Shown: positions 31,394 through 40,348, counted from the first letter of the stretch. The stretch: DNA of 64,000 nucleotides from Metasolibacillus sp. (GCF_025291715.1 NZ_JAMBIZ010000009.1:1-64000), one strand, 5' to 3'. The notes: a model not told the origin generated them from the sequence alone. A program made the numbers and translations.

Positions 31394-32652
31394 ACTACGA
31401 CCAAATGCCAAATCGTGATATTTTTTGTATTGATATGAAGTCTTTTTACAGTAGTTGTATCGCGATGCAAGAGGGACTAGACCCAATTAATGACGCAATT
31501 GCTGTGGTTGGTAGTCTTACGCAACCAGGGGCTGTAGTGTTAGCAGCTTCGCCAGCGATGAAACAACGCTTTAAAATAAAAACAGGCAATAGACGCTATG
31601 AGATACCGAAACATCCTGATATTCGCTTATATGAGCCACGTATGAATTTCTTTTTAAAAATATCAGTCGAGATAACAAAACTAATCATGCAATTTGTGCC
31701 ACGGGAAGCGATTCATGTGTACAGTGTTGACGAAAGCTTCGTTGATTTGACAGGTACACAAAAGTTGTGGGGTCCTCCAGAAGAAACTGCTAAAGCGATT
31801 CAACTAGCAATTTATGATCAGTTTCGCATACCTTCGGCTGTTGGTATGGGTCCTAATATGTTAATGGCAAAACTGGCACTTGATTTAGATGCAAAACGAG
31901 CAGGTTTTGCTAAATGGGCATTTGAGGACATACCTAGAAAACTGTGGCCGATTAGACCTCTCTCCGAGATGTGGGGCATCGGCAGGCAAACTGAGGCATC
32001 GCTGAATAATATGGGCATTTACAGCGTTGGGGACTTGGCAAGGGCAGATTTAAAAGAGTTAGAAAAGCGTTTTGGCATCATGGGAAATCAGTTGTACCAC
32101 CACGCTTGGGGCGTCGATTTATCAACGTTTGGTGAGCCAAATATTGATGTTGCAAAGACAAAAAGTTTTGGGCAAGGTCAAATGTTGATGAGAGATTATC
32201 CAACAAGGAAAGAAATCTCTATTGTACTGTTAGAGATGTGCGAGGATGTAATGATGCGGATGAGGCGTGCTGGATTCGTCGGGCGTACGATAAGCTTAGG
32301 TGTGTCTTATAGTAGGAGAGCGCAAGAAAAGGGATTTTACAGGTCAAAGACGTTAAAAGAGCCAACGTGTGAGACAATAGATATGTACAACGCATGCGTG
32401 GAGCTGTTGGATGAGCATTTTGCGGGCGAACCAGCTAGACAGCTGGCTGTGCGAATTTCAAACTTGGAAAAAACGCATAGTATACAGCTCGATTTATTCG
32501 ACGAGCGAAAAGCGCAGCGTCAAGTGCTAGCTCATACAATAGATGAAATCCGTGAGCGCTTTGGTCCATCATCCATTTTACGTGCTGCATCATATACGCC
32601 GAGTGGTACAGCAATCCAAAGGAATAATAAAATCGGAGGACACTTAGCTTAA
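31390..32652 (+). CDS. uvrX: UvrX/UmuC-like Y-family DNA polymerase
   Basis: The 420-residue protein is a Y-family translesion polymerase. Catalytic carboxylates are Asp15 in FCIDMKSFYSS and Asp114-Glu115 in YSVDESFVDL; palm, fingers and a helix-hairpin-helix thumb (LSEMWGIGRQTEASLNNMGI) follow, and a little-finger domain from about residue 240. It lacks an obvious beta-clamp motif other than a possible QLDLFDE near residue 376. Bacillus prophages carry such uvrX genes under DinR control, and LexA-like boxes lie upstream here. It probably supports mutagenic repair when the phage is induced. Confidence 0.9.
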   Translation: MNYDQMPNRDIFCIDMKSFYSSCIAMQEGLDPINDAIAVVGSLTQPGAVVLAASPAMKQRFKIKTGNRRYEIPKHPDIRLYEPRMNFFLKISVEITKLIMQFVPREAIHVYSVDESFVDLTGTQKLWGPPEETAKAIQLAIYDQFRIPSAVGMGPNMLMAKLALDLDAKRAGFAKWAFEDIPRKLWPIRPLSEMWGIGRQTEASLNNMGIYSVGDLARADLKELEKRFGIMGNQLYHHAWGVDLSTFGEPNIDVAKTKSFGQGQMLMRDYPTRKEISIVLLEMCEDVMMRMRRAGFVGRTISLGVSYSRRAQEKGFYRSKTLKEPTCETIDMYNACVELLDEHFAGEPARQLAVRISNLEKTHSIQLDLFDERKAQRQVLAHTIDEIRERFGPSSILRAASYTPSGTAIQRNNKIGGHLA

Positions 32653-32666
32653 TGAAGATATATTAA

Positions 32667-32695
32667 AACCTCAAGTAAATTCACTTGAGGTTTTT
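32667..32695 (+). terminator. terminator after the polymerase gene
   Basis: Perfect 10-bp stem AACCTCAAGT/ACTTGAGGTT, 6-base loop, then T-run. It is the last clearly phage-side element on the right. Confidence 0.88.
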
Positions 32696-32873
32696 ACGCT
32701 TGATAACTTTTGTGTTTTTTTGTCCCCCAATATGACCCCTGAACTAAACACATTAAAACATATTAAAAAACAACACCTATTAAAGTAATCATATATTAAT
32801 AGAAGAAAAACAAATAAAAAAACATAAAAATAGCCGCCATTAAAACGGGTAATTATTGGGTAAATCACAAAAA

Positions 32874-32901
32874 GCTAGCCGAATTTTCTGGCTAGCCTTT
32901 T
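32874..32901. terminator. bidirectional terminator
   Basis: Stem GCTAGCC/GGCTAGC with 9-base loop has CTTTTAT on the right and, read leftwards, TTTTTGTG. It probably ends the leftward pseudogene. The stretch 32696-32873 is AT-rich and shows no gene. Confidence 0.7.
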
Positions 32902-32906
32902 ATGTG

Positions 32907-32962
32907 AAGTTGCTGATAGAACAAAGAAAGTTGCTGATAGAATCAAAAAAATGACTGATGGA
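32907..32962. repeat. three 21-bp tandem repeats
   Basis: AAGTTGCTGATAGA recurs exactly at 32907 and 32928, and in degenerate form (AAATGACTGATGGA) at 32949: a period of 21 bases. It lies between the last phage gene and the decayed host gene, near the likely prophage boundary. Confidence 0.6.
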
Positions 32963-32976
32963 ATGTCGTAAGCTTT

Positions 32977-33600
32977 TTAATACAGCATTTGCCCTGTAAT
33001 TTTGTCAGCTGCTTTAAATAAAACGCGATAACGACGTTCATAATAAGTTGATGCGTAGCCTTTCTTTGAGCCATCAGAGTTATCAAATTCCTCATCCGTC
33101 ATAAAGCATATCACTGTTATTTAAACGCTGTTGTACTTCGTTTGCTAGCTGGAGAAAATCTTCCTTTGTTTCGCTATTATAAAAGCTCGTTTCAATGTAA
33201 ATAGAAGGCTTCACTGGAAGGGAAATATTTGGCTTTCATAAGGTTGTGATTTGATCCAATCCACAGGCACTTGAATGCTATATGTAGTAGAAACTTGGAT
33301 TGGTAGCTCCTGTAATAAATCCTGTACATATTTTGAGCCTTCATCGCTCCATTGTTGAGATATGTCCTCGTCTGTCGAATCATAGTGTAATGTGAAATCG
33401 ACAATATTCTTTGGCATGAGCCCTGTGCCTACAGACACCGTATATGCCCACGATTTTGAGCTATATCACTCTGATAAATAAAATCAAATACGTAAGAGGC
33501 ATCTTTAAAGTTATAGCCTCTCGTCTGTAGTGAATAATTTTCCTCTGGATAATGCGCTTGCAAATAGTTTTCTAACTTTCGTTCAACTAATTAGTACCAT
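32977..33600 (-). pseudogene. decayed gene for a YfjL-like exported-type protein
   Basis: Read leftwards, three open pieces in different frames line up as one protein: near 33590-33440 (KLENYLQAHYPEENYSLQTR, GYNFKDASYVFDFIYQ), 33438-33211 (GTGLMPKNIVDFTLHYDSTD to QVPVDWIKSQ), and 33200-32977 (SFYNSETKEDFLQLANEVQQ to YERRYRVLFKAADKITGQML). At least two frameshifts break it, and no start with a signal peptide is left. The pieces recall YfjL-type proteins of Bacillus with the NFKDASY motif; that name is tentative. Decay next to the phage boundary may follow prophage insertion. Confidence 0.7.
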
Positions 33601-33623
33601 GGCGTAGCAATTCGTTACAAAAT

Positions 33624-33661
33624 AAAGAGCGTGTCCGAAAAATATTTCAGACACGCCTTTT
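33624..33661. terminator. bidirectional terminator after the radical SAM gene
   Basis: Stem GCGTGTC/GACACGC with extra pairing inward has GCCTTTTT on the right and, read leftwards, TCTTTATTTT. It lies 22 bases past the stop of the leftward radical SAM gene. Confidence 0.75.
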
Positions 33662-33682
33662 TAGTTGGCTGGACGAAACATA

Positions 33683-35431
33683 TTACTGTTTTAAATTTTC
33701 CTGAATATCCGCAAAGTAAGGCTGCTGTCCTTGGCGGAAATAAGTAAATAAATAACCTTTATGTTTTTTAATTTGCCCATTGAGGAAATCTTGATAAGAA
33801 ATCGCTGTTGGGATAATGAGCGAGTGTTTGAATAAATCACGCTCTGTTATGCCCATTGCTGCAAATTCCTCACCAGCAATTGTAGGGTTTTGGCGCAATA
33901 GTGTATAAATATTTTTTTGCTGCTCTTTATCTGTACGCTCTTTCCACCAAATTTTACGTGGCTGGAATTGCTGTTCCTGTAAATAATCAAGCTGCATAAT
34001 ATTTTGTACAATCGCTAAATCGACGTTTGGCACTGTTTGTAAAAATTCAAGTAAACGCTGGAATAAATCTTCTAGCTGATGTCCGATACGTGACCAACCA
34101 CGCATTTCCCAGTAAGTGCCGAAGCTTTGGAAAAAGTCGAATGGTGTTTCGAATACCTCTGTTACTAAATATTCAATTGTGTAATCCATGCGATGGGCAT
34201 TCCAATACTTTTCAAGTACATCCTCTGCATGCTTAATGCGAACGATATCATCAAAGGTTAGCACATTATTTGAGAAGATTTCGTATGGTGCAATATCGAC
34301 ATATGTGTAGCCATATTTTTTAGCTTCTAGACGTAGGCCTGTCCCGCGCAGTAGCTTTAAGAAGCCTAGCTGTAATTCCTCTGGGCGCATTGCAAAGACA
34401 TCGTTAAATGTGTCACGGAAGGAAGCGTAGTCCTCCTCTGGTAAGCCAGCGATTAAATCTAAATGCTGGTCGATTTTACCACCTTCTTTAACCATTGTCA
34501 CAGTGCGTTTTAATTTCTCGAAGTTTTGACGGCGTTTCACAAGCTCATTTGTTAAATCATTTGTCGATTGCACGCCGATTTCAAAGCGGAACAAGCCTTT
34601 CGGGGCATTGTCATTTAAAAATTGGATAACTTCAGGACGCATAATATCTGCTGTAATTTCAAATTGGAACACAACACCTGGCTTATGCTCATCAATTAAA
34701 AATTGGAACATTTCCATCGCATAGCTACGGCTAATATTGAAAGTACGGTCAACGAATTTAATCGTTCTTGCTCCATTATCCATTAAAAAGCGAATGTCCT
34801 CTTTAATTTTTTCACGATTAAAATAGCGCACGCCTACCTCGATACTTGATAGGCAAAATTGACATTGGAAAGGGCAGCCACGGCTCGTTTCGATATATTG
34901 GATGCGCTTGCCGAGATGTGGCAAATCCTCCTCAAAGCGAAACGGTGTAGCAAGCTCACGCAAATCAATTTTCGGTGGCTGTGCATGGATTCTCACTTTG
35001 CCATCTTCTAAATAGCAAATACCACGCACATCCTCTAACGATACATCGCCATCTAAATAGTGCAGCAGCTCCTTAAAGGAGGTTTCACCTTCACCCATGA
35101 CGATAAAATCAATTTCCGCATGATTTTTTAGCCAATGGTGCACATCATAGGACACTTCAGGGCCACCTAAAATAACTTTAGTGTTAGGTAAAACTGTTTT
35201 TAACATTTTAATCACATGCAAAGTTTCTTCGATATTCCAAATATAACAGCTAAAGCCGACAACATCGGGCTGCTTTTGGAATAAATCTGACACGATGTTG
35301 AAGGCTGGGTCTTTAATTGTATATTCAGCAAGCTCTGGGATGAATTCAGGATAGGCACTTGCTTTTAAATAGCGGATGGCTAAATTTGTATGAATATATT
35401 TGGCGTTTAATGTAGCTAATACAATTTTCAT
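33683..35431 (-). CDS. B12-binding domain radical SAM protein (DUF4080 type)
   Basis: The 582-residue protein has an N-terminal cobalamin-binding-like domain (about residues 1-140; VVGFSCYIWNIEETLHVI, VILGGPEVSYD, FIVMGEGETSF), a radical SAM core (from 175) with the iron-sulfur cluster motif CPFQCQFC (Cys186, Cys190, Cys193), and a C-terminal DUF4080 domain (from about 370). This is a standard Firmicute family; substrate unknown. It is monocistronic, with promoter region in the gap to the right and a terminator at 33624-33661. Confidence 0.92.
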   Translation of the reverse strand: MKIVLATLNAKYIHTNLAIRYLKASAYPEFIPELAEYTIKDPAFNIVSDLFQKQPDVVGFSCYIWNIEETLHVIKMLKTVLPNTKVILGGPEVSYDVHHWLKNHAEIDFIVMGEGETSFKELLHYLDGDVSLEDVRGICYLEDGKVRIHAQPPKIDLRELATPFRFEEDLPHLGKRIQYIETSRGCPFQCQFCLSSIEVGVRYFNREKIKEDIRFLMDNGARTIKFVDRTFNISRSYAMEMFQFLIDEHKPGVVFQFEITADIMRPEVIQFLNDNAPKGLFRFEIGVQSTNDLTNELVKRRQNFEKLKRTVTMVKEGGKIDQHLDLIAGLPEEDYASFRDTFNDVFAMRPEELQLGFLKLLRGTGLRLEAKKYGYTYVDIAPYEIFSNNVLTFDDIVRIKHAEDVLEKYWNAHRMDYTIEYLVTEVFETPFDFFQSFGTYWEMRGWSRIGHQLEDLFQRLLEFLQTVPNVDLAIVQNIMQLDYLQEQQFQPRKIWWKERTDKEQQKNIYTLLRQNPTIAGEEFAAMGITERDLFKHSLIIPTAISYQDFLNGQIKKHKGYLFTYFRQGQQPYFADIQENLKQ

Positions 35432-35950
35432 AAACTCTCTCCTTTTTTCTAGTTATCATTGTAGCAGTGTAGCGTAAATGCGACAACTTACTAAAAATTG
35501 CGACTAACGTTTAATAACAAAATACATTATTTTTCGTTCAGCGTCATAAGCTAGGGATGACAAGATAAATAGCGTGTGATGTGGCTGTCTATTTTTGGAG
35601 GAGGCTAGAAACACCATTTGGCACCAACTAATTAGAAAGCAAATCCATCGTAACAAATAGATATCAACGATATTTTTAGTTTTCTATAAAAAGACAAGCA
35701 AGCTCATCTCTTCAAAAGAATTGTCTTTATTTTGTCAAGTATATCTTTCGATGATAAATCCATTTTTTCTACAATAAAATTTCAAAAAAATGAAACATTT
35801 ATTCGCATTTTGAAATAAAATATCTTGATTACTAAATATTTTTTCGGAAAATATAGAATATTAGGTAATAAAAATGTAATATAGTTAATAGGATATAAAT
35901 AGCATACTAATTGATAGCGCGATTACTTTACAACAGGAGGTTCGTTTTAC
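35432..35950. other. 519-base intergenic region between divergent genes
   Basis: It separates the leftward radical SAM gene from the rightward kinase gene and so must hold both promoters. It is very AT-rich (35700-35920). I see no ORF with a ribosome site, no strong hairpin and no recognised riboswitch; AGGAGG at 35936-35941 serves the kinase. Confidence 0.5.
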
Positions 35951-37354
35951 TTGAGTTATATTGATATTTCCAAGCTTGATAGACTCTTTGACGGGTGTAA
36001 AGAGTCAATTATTGTCATGCACGAATCAGGTCAAATTCAAAAAATGAATCAAGAAGCAACGCAGTTATTAGGTCAGAATTATGTAGTGGAGCAGCTGCTA
36101 CTTGATGACATGTCCATTAAAATATGGGATGCATTTGTAGAACAAATGAAGAATTTAGGAATAGCATTTTGTAATGTAAACATTATTGTAAAAAATAATT
36201 TAATTTCTACAACTATATTTGGCTGTTATTGTAAACAGGAGCAATCCTTTATTATTTGGCTAAATATTGAAGAGGTAGTTAATAAAAAGATTTTATGCTC
36301 TATTATAGATTACGCATACTCAGGAGCGATTTTATCGGACGAGCATGGAGATATTATAGATGCATCACAAGGTGCTTTAAATATTTTCGGATATAGCAAT
36401 GAACAAATAATAGCTAAAACATATGAGCAACTATTGTATGATGTAGGTTTTTCACAAGAGGAATTTTTAGCGTATATTCAAAAAATGGACGAGTGCTCAG
36501 TCGGTGCAATAGATTTTGAGCAGGAAGTCGATAGTGAAACAATAATTTATGAGATGACAGCGGTTGCGGGAAGCATGGATCTTTTCATTGTGACGATTAT
36601 TAAAGATGTAACTGAAGAAAGAAAGATGGCGGATGAGAAAGAAGAAAAAGTGCTGTCTAATTTAAATGAGCTTGTGGCGTCAATTGTACATGAAATAAGA
36701 AATCCAATGACTTCACTAAAAGGATTTTTAGATTTATTAAGATTGAATACGAGCGATGATGGTGAGAAGTATTTTTCTATTATTGATGCTGAATTTGAGC
36801 GATTAGAGCTTATTTTAGAGGATTTTTTATATTTATCAAAGCCACCAAGATATGTAATGGAGGAAATTTCTTTAGTTAAAATTGTTCAACAAATTGTTGA
36901 CCTTATGCAGCCACAAGCAATTCAAAGTAATATTTTGTTAATGCTTGAACATTCGCTTGTAGATGAATATAAAATGATTGGCAATGAGGTACGATTGAAG
37001 CAACTATTGATCAACGTTATAAAAAATGCCATTGAAGTGATGCCGTTAGGTGGAACGATTACAATTACAATAGGCTATAATATGGATGGCGACATTGAGC
37101 TAATTGTAAAAGATGAGGGACAAGGTATGAATGAGGAAGCGATGAACGGATTATTTACACCTTTCTTTACAACGAAAAAGCAAGGTTCTGGTCTTGGTTT
37201 ACCTCTTGTTAAAAAAGTAATTGAAGAGCATAATGGCAATATACGTGTTTGGAGTAAGGAAGGAATTGGCACGGCGTTTACATTTACAATCCCTGTTGAT
37301 TCATATAAGTATGTAATGAATATGCCGTTGCAGGAATCGGTGAGTCTAACTTGA
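35951..37354 (+). CDS. soluble PAS-domain histidine kinase, sporulation-kinase type
   Basis: The 467-residue protein has no membrane segment. A PAS-like region covers residues 10-105, a clearer PAS domain 112-222 (SGAILSDEHGDIIDASQGAL, FGYSNEQIIAKTYEQLL), then the kinase core: H-box with phospho-accepting His247 (SIVHEIRNPMTSLKGFLDLL), N-box NVIKNAIEVM, G1 DEGQGM and G2 GSGLGLPLVKK. This layout is that of Bacillus KinA/KinE-type kinases feeding Spo0A. No response regulator is adjacent, as usual for orphan sporulation kinases. The start is TTG behind AGGAGG. Confidence 0.88.
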   Translation: MSYIDISKLDRLFDGCKESIIVMHESGQIQKMNQEATQLLGQNYVVEQLLLDDMSIKIWDAFVEQMKNLGIAFCNVNIIVKNNLISTTIFGCYCKQEQSFIIWLNIEEVVNKKILCSIIDYAYSGAILSDEHGDIIDASQGALNIFGYSNEQIIAKTYEQLLYDVGFSQEEFLAYIQKMDECSVGAIDFEQEVDSETIIYEMTAVAGSMDLFIVTIIKDVTEERKMADEKEEKVLSNLNELVASIVHEIRNPMTSLKGFLDLLRLNTSDDGEKYFSIIDAEFERLELILEDFLYLSKPPRYVMEEISLVKIVQQIVDLMQPQAIQSNILLMLEHSLVDEYKMIGNEVRLKQLLINVIKNAIEVMPLGGTITITIGYNMDGDIELIVKDEGQGMNEEAMNGLFTPFFTTKKQGSGLGLPLVKKVIEEHNGNIRVWSKEGIGTAFTFTIPVDSYKYVMNMPLQESVSLT

Positions 37355-37366
37355 TTTTGCTAAAAC

Positions 37367-37430
37367 AAGGCTGTGATAGAGTTGTCTGACAAGATAGTAC
37401 TTTTCAGACAACACTATTGCAGCCTTTTAA
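37367..37430 (+). terminator. terminator after the kinase
   Basis: A long imperfect stem starts with AAGGCTG (37367-37373) paired to CAGCCTT (37420-37426) with an inner GTTGTCTGA/TCAGACAAC stem, then TTTAA. Confidence 0.75.
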
Positions 37431-37569
37431 ATAGAAAAAGAAATTTAAATATTGGACAAGTACTTTAAGGAATGGCTATAATGCTTTGTATATAAGTTAT
37501 CTTGATTTAGCGGAATTTGTGTTTTGGCGAGGCGATGAGTAATTCGCTAAATCAAACTAAAGCATCTAG

Positions 37570-37615
37570 TAATGTCGCACATTTTAACGGATAAACTCCA
37601 AAATGTAGAACATTA
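37570..37615 (+). promoter_or_regulatory. two AATGT-N3-ACATT palindromes upstream of marR gene
   Basis: AATGTCGCACATT (37571-37583) and AATGTAGAACATT (37602-37614) are identical palindromes apart from the 3-base centres, 31 bases apart (about three helix turns). The whole block is also a larger inverted repeat, TAATGT-N3-ACATTTT facing AAAATGT-N3-ACATTA. It ends 38 bases before the MarR gene start, so autoregulation is likely. A TATAAT near 37470 may be the promoter. The rest of 37431-37569 shows nothing else. Confidence 0.65.
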
Positions 37616-37652
37616 GTCAAGGCGTAATCGATTTTAGATAAGGATGGATTGT

Positions 37653-38099
37653 ATGGCTTCAGAAGAAATTAAACAATCATTAAAGCTATTTATCGTACTG
37701 TCACGTGCATATAAAGCAATTAATGAAACAACAAATCAGTTTTTTCAAAAAAATGGATTAAATCCAACTGAATTTGCAGTATTAGAGCTTCTCTATCACA
37801 AAGGAAGACAGCCTTTACAGCATATCGGCAATAAAATATTATTGGCAAGCGGCTCAATTACCTATGTAGTTGATAAGCTTGAAAAAAGAGGTTACATAAT
37901 GCGTGTATCTTGTCCAGAAGACCGCCGTGTGACATATGCGGATATTACTGAGGCAGGCGCACAATTTATGGCAGAAATATTTCCACAGCATGAAAAGCAT
38001 TTACATGAGTTACTTAGTGCATTATCTTCTGAGGAAAAGGAACAAGCAATTGAGCTGTTAAAAAAGCTAGGTTTATCTGTGAAAGATCTATCCTATTAA
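37653..38099 (+). CDS. MarR-family regulator
   Basis: The 148-residue protein is a winged-helix MarR dimer: N-terminal dimer helix LKLFIVLSRAYKAINETTNQ, then GLNPTEFAVLELLYHKGRQ, recognition helix LASGSITYVVDKLEKRGYI, and wing SCPEDRRVTYADITEAG. The pattern resembles the MhqR/OhrR side of the family, but no conserved redox cysteine is placed as in OhrR (a Cys is present only in the wing, SCPED). ATG at 37653 is seven bases from AAGGATGG. Two matched palindromes upstream are likely its operators. No target gene is adjacent on the right. Confidence 0.88.
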   Translation: MASEEIKQSLKLFIVLSRAYKAINETTNQFFQKNGLNPTEFAVLELLYHKGRQPLQHIGNKILLASGSITYVVDKLEKRGYIMRVSCPEDRRVTYADITEAGAQFMAEIFPQHEKHLHELLSALSSEEKEQAIELLKKLGLSVKDLSY

Positions 38100-38128
38100 G
38101 AGAATATGTATGTTTAAGGCACAAAGAA

Positions 38129-38165
38129 GGGGGCATCCGAAAGTCATTTTGGGACGCCCCCTTTA
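38129..38165 (+). terminator. terminator after marR gene
   Basis: GGGGGC/GCCCCC outer stem with inner TCCGAAA pairing, followed by TTTACG. Confidence 0.75.
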
Positions 38166-38250
38166 CGACGAGGATGTGACAATACTCGTCGCAGAAAAGC
38201 TCTATTGTGACCACCGCAGGAGCACAATTTTAAACAAAAATTGACTATGT

Positions 38251-38297
38251 AAAAAAGCGGAGCTGTTCAGAAAGTTCACTTTCTGGACAGCCCCTTT
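38251..38297 (-). terminator. terminator of the lipoprotein gene
   Basis: A 14-bp stem GCTGTTCAGAAAGT/ACTTTCTGGACAGC; read leftwards it is followed after CCGC by six T. Rightwards it has CCCCTTTT, so it may work both ways. Confidence 0.75.
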
Positions 38298-38300
38298 TCC

Positions 38301-38987
38301 TTATTTAATTGTTAGGCCCATTTTTACAAGGGCATCTTTTAAATCAGCATCATTATCAAAAATAGTTAAGCGAATAAATTTATCTGGTCTTTCATATAAA
38401 AGTGTTAATACCGTTTCGCCTTCATATTCTACAAAAAATGTATGCATATTCGTAATTTGCTCGTCTAATTGAATAGATGATAAATCATATTCATTATAGT
38501 CTTCTCCAGCGAGAGAGGCCTCAACCATATCACTTGTATTTGTTAACAGCTCTTCAAATACGATATCAGCTTTTGGAAATGCTTCAATACGCATAGATAC
38601 ATCAGGGTCAACGTCAGCCATCACAACATCACGACCAGGCTCTTCAGCAGTAATGGTAAACCCGTCCATTAAATCGATATGATAATCTTGCTGTGGGCTT
38701 TGTGTGTTTGTTGTAGAACCTTTTATTTCTTGATTATTTGATTTATACGTAATAGATTGTACATCGTTTGTTGGATTTTCCTCTGTTGCTGGGTCTTCTG
38801 TATTTTCTTCTGTTTCCTCTTCTTCTACTGCATCATCTCCGTCTATTTCCTCTTGCTCGCTAGGATTTTCTACTGGAGCTCCATTGGAATCATCGGTTGG
38901 AGATGGTTCTTCAGTTTGTGATTCTGTACCACATGCTGCTAATAATAGAGCAGTTAAAATAGAGAGAATTAATAAATATTTTTTCAT
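38301..38987 (-). CDS. lipoprotein, unknown
   Basis: The 228-residue protein has a lipoprotein signal: MKKYLLILSILTALLLAAC with lipobox LAAC and acylated Cys19. Next comes a 70-residue acidic, Glu/Thr/Pro-rich linker (residues 20-85), then a folded domain (DYHIDLMDGFTITAEEPGRD, MRIEAFPKADIVFEELL, YEGETVLTLLYERPD). The domain looks like a small alpha/beta fold shared by other Bacillales lipoproteins; no function is known. It is anchored outside the cell membrane. Own terminator at 38251. Confidence 0.78.
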   Translation of the reverse strand: MKKYLLILSILTALLLAACGTESQTEEPSPTDDSNGAPVENPSEQEEIDGDDAVEEEETEENTEDPATEENPTNDVQSITYKSNNQEIKGSTTNTQSPQQDYHIDLMDGFTITAEEPGRDVVMADVDPDVSMRIEAFPKADIVFEELLTNTSDMVEASLAGEDYNEYDLSSIQLDEQITNMHTFFVEYEGETVLTLLYERPDKFIRLTIFDNDADLKDALVKMGLTIK

Positions 38988-39051
38988 TTAACATTCCTCC
39001 TTATAATATAAGGACGTACCTAATTTAAATAAGTTTCCTGCAAAAAAGTAG

Positions 39052-39663
39052 TTATGTGAGTGGTAAAACTAAAAATAATAATAAAACAAACACTACATGG
39101 GAGACAATAATTAATGGTAAGCTTTTTTTCCATTCATATAAAGCACCCCATAAAAGACCTGAAACAAAGGCAGCTATTACGCCTGGTATAAAGCCGCTAA
39201 TCGCAACTGAAATGGAGAATAAAAGTGCTGTAATAAGGACTGCATAGCTGCTTTTAACGAAGCGTTTTAATTGCTGTTGAACGAAGCCACGCCAAAACAT
39301 TTCTTCTCCTACGACGATAATAAAAATAAGCAGTAAATAATGCCAAACTGTAGATGGTCCATATTTTGCTAAAAAGTTCGCAATTTGTTGTGGTGCATTT
39401 GAGCTTATAAACGGAAGGATTAAATAGCCTACTTTTACAATTCCATATGTGATGGTTCCATAACCAATACCGAATATTAAATATTGCCATGTCGGTAAGC
39501 TATCTTCGAATTTTTCTGTAACGAGTGAAATCGCAATGCCTACTAGCAGAGTAAATGTGTATAAGTACCAGAAAATCGCTTTTTCAGAAAATGTATAAAA
39601 TAGCATTGCATACATGAAAATTAAAGAAAGCAACAGTATTGGAGCTTGTTTAACGAATTTCAT
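39052..39663 (-). CDS. CPBP intramembrane metalloprotease (CAAX/Abi family)
   Basis: The 203-residue multi-span membrane protein has five to seven hydrophobic helices and the CPBP motifs EEMFWRGFVQQQL (EExxxR, glutamates as catalytic residues) and, near the end, IIVSHVVF with the conserved His. The middle motif FVSGLLWGALYEW also fits. The leftward ATG at 39663 was chosen over a TTG at 39675 that sits directly on the GGGGG ribosome site. Substrate unknown; family members act in immunity to bacteriocins, sporulation or envelope control. Confidence 0.85.
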   Translation of the reverse strand: MKFVKQAPILLLSLIFMYAMLFYTFSEKAIFWYLYTFTLLVGIAISLVTEKFEDSLPTWQYLIFGIGYGTITYGIVKVGYLILPFISSNAPQQIANFLAKYGPSTVWHYLLLIFIIVVGEEMFWRGFVQQQLKRFVKSSYAVLITALLFSISVAISGFIPGVIAAFVSGLLWGALYEWKKSLPLIIVSHVVFVLLLFLVLPLT

Positions 39664-39695
39664 AAAATGTATCAACCCCCTAACGTAATACTAAC

Positions 39696-39738
39696 AAAAA
39701 AATGCCCTTTCATCATCAATTTTATAATGAAAGGACAT
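39696..39738 (-). terminator. terminator of the ykvS-like gene
   Basis: Read leftwards, stem ATGTCCTTTCAT/ATGAAAGGGCAT is followed by seven T. A smaller palindrome CACAATTTT/AAATTGTG lies at 39842-39860 between it and the gene. Confidence 0.8.
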
Positions 39739-39891
39739 TTTTCTAAATTATATTGTATAATAATTGTAAGTAATGCCATATTATAGTGTTAGTAATGCTT
39801 GAAAAGCTAGCTTATAGCAAATCGTATGACATTTAAAATAGCACAATTTTTAAAATTGTGGTAAAAATTATGCATTGTTATTGCAGCTAAA

Positions 39892-40068
39892 TCAAGATAA
39901 AATTTTATAACGTTTATGGTTAACGACTGTTTTTTCTTCTATTTCTAGGTCAGTGAAATTCTCCATAATGGTTAAGTCAACGATAACCGAATTCTCATTT
40001 ACCTTTTCAACAACACCTTGTAAGCCGTCTTTAAACTCGATAATATTTCCAACTTCGGCAATTTTCAC
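39892..40068 (-). CDS. YkvS-like DUF2187 protein
   Basis: A leftward GTG at 40068 opens a 58-residue ORF: MKIAEVGNIIEFKDGLQGVV, EKVNENSVIVDLTIMENF, then VVNHKRYKIL. This is the DUF2187/YkvS pattern: a small SH3-like barrel with GD/GN-IIEF-DGLxGxVEKVNxNSVIVDLT and NHKxYKI. AAAGGAG lies upstream. The role is unknown, but the family is conserved across Bacillales. A terminator with a 12-bp stem lies downstream. Confidence 0.85.
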   Translation of the reverse strand: MKIAEVGNIIEFKDGLQGVVEKVNENSVIVDLTIMENFTDLEIEEKTVVNHKRYKILS

Positions 40069-40348
40069 AGGCAGTCAACTCCTTTAATGACTTCATAATT
40101 AATGTCATTACCATAACTGTTGTAAGAATAACATATTAATAGGGTATAAATCAATTATACGGATATGGTTTTGGATTATTTTACTAAAATGTTTAATTAG
40201 TGATGTATTTTGAAGACAAATATTGTATAATAACAAAAAAGTCATTTTGAATTCAAAATAAAATGATGAAGTAAACTTGAATGATGAAATTTTAGGTAAT
40301 TCATTTTAAATAAAGAAGTATGTGTTTAGAAGGAGATATGATTTTTTT

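Larger units (their letters stand above)
1..32700 (+). mobile_element. PBSX/skin-like myoviral prophage, left end outside window
   Basis: A continuous run of phage genes in PBSX order (terminase, portal, capsid, sheath, tube, chaperone, tape measure, LysM, baseplate set, holin, endolysin) is followed by accessory genes and an SOS polymerase. Chromosomal genes begin after 33.6 kb. No integrase, early replication genes or main lysis repressor are inside the window, so the left half of the element must lie upstream. No att core can be named because only one end is visible; the right edge near 32.7 kb is an estimate from gene content. Confidence 0.9.

Noticed and set aside
32907..32962. Short direct repeats as a possible CRISPR array
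   Set aside because: Period is only 21 bases with no spacers of CRISPR size, three copies, one degenerate, and no cas genes.
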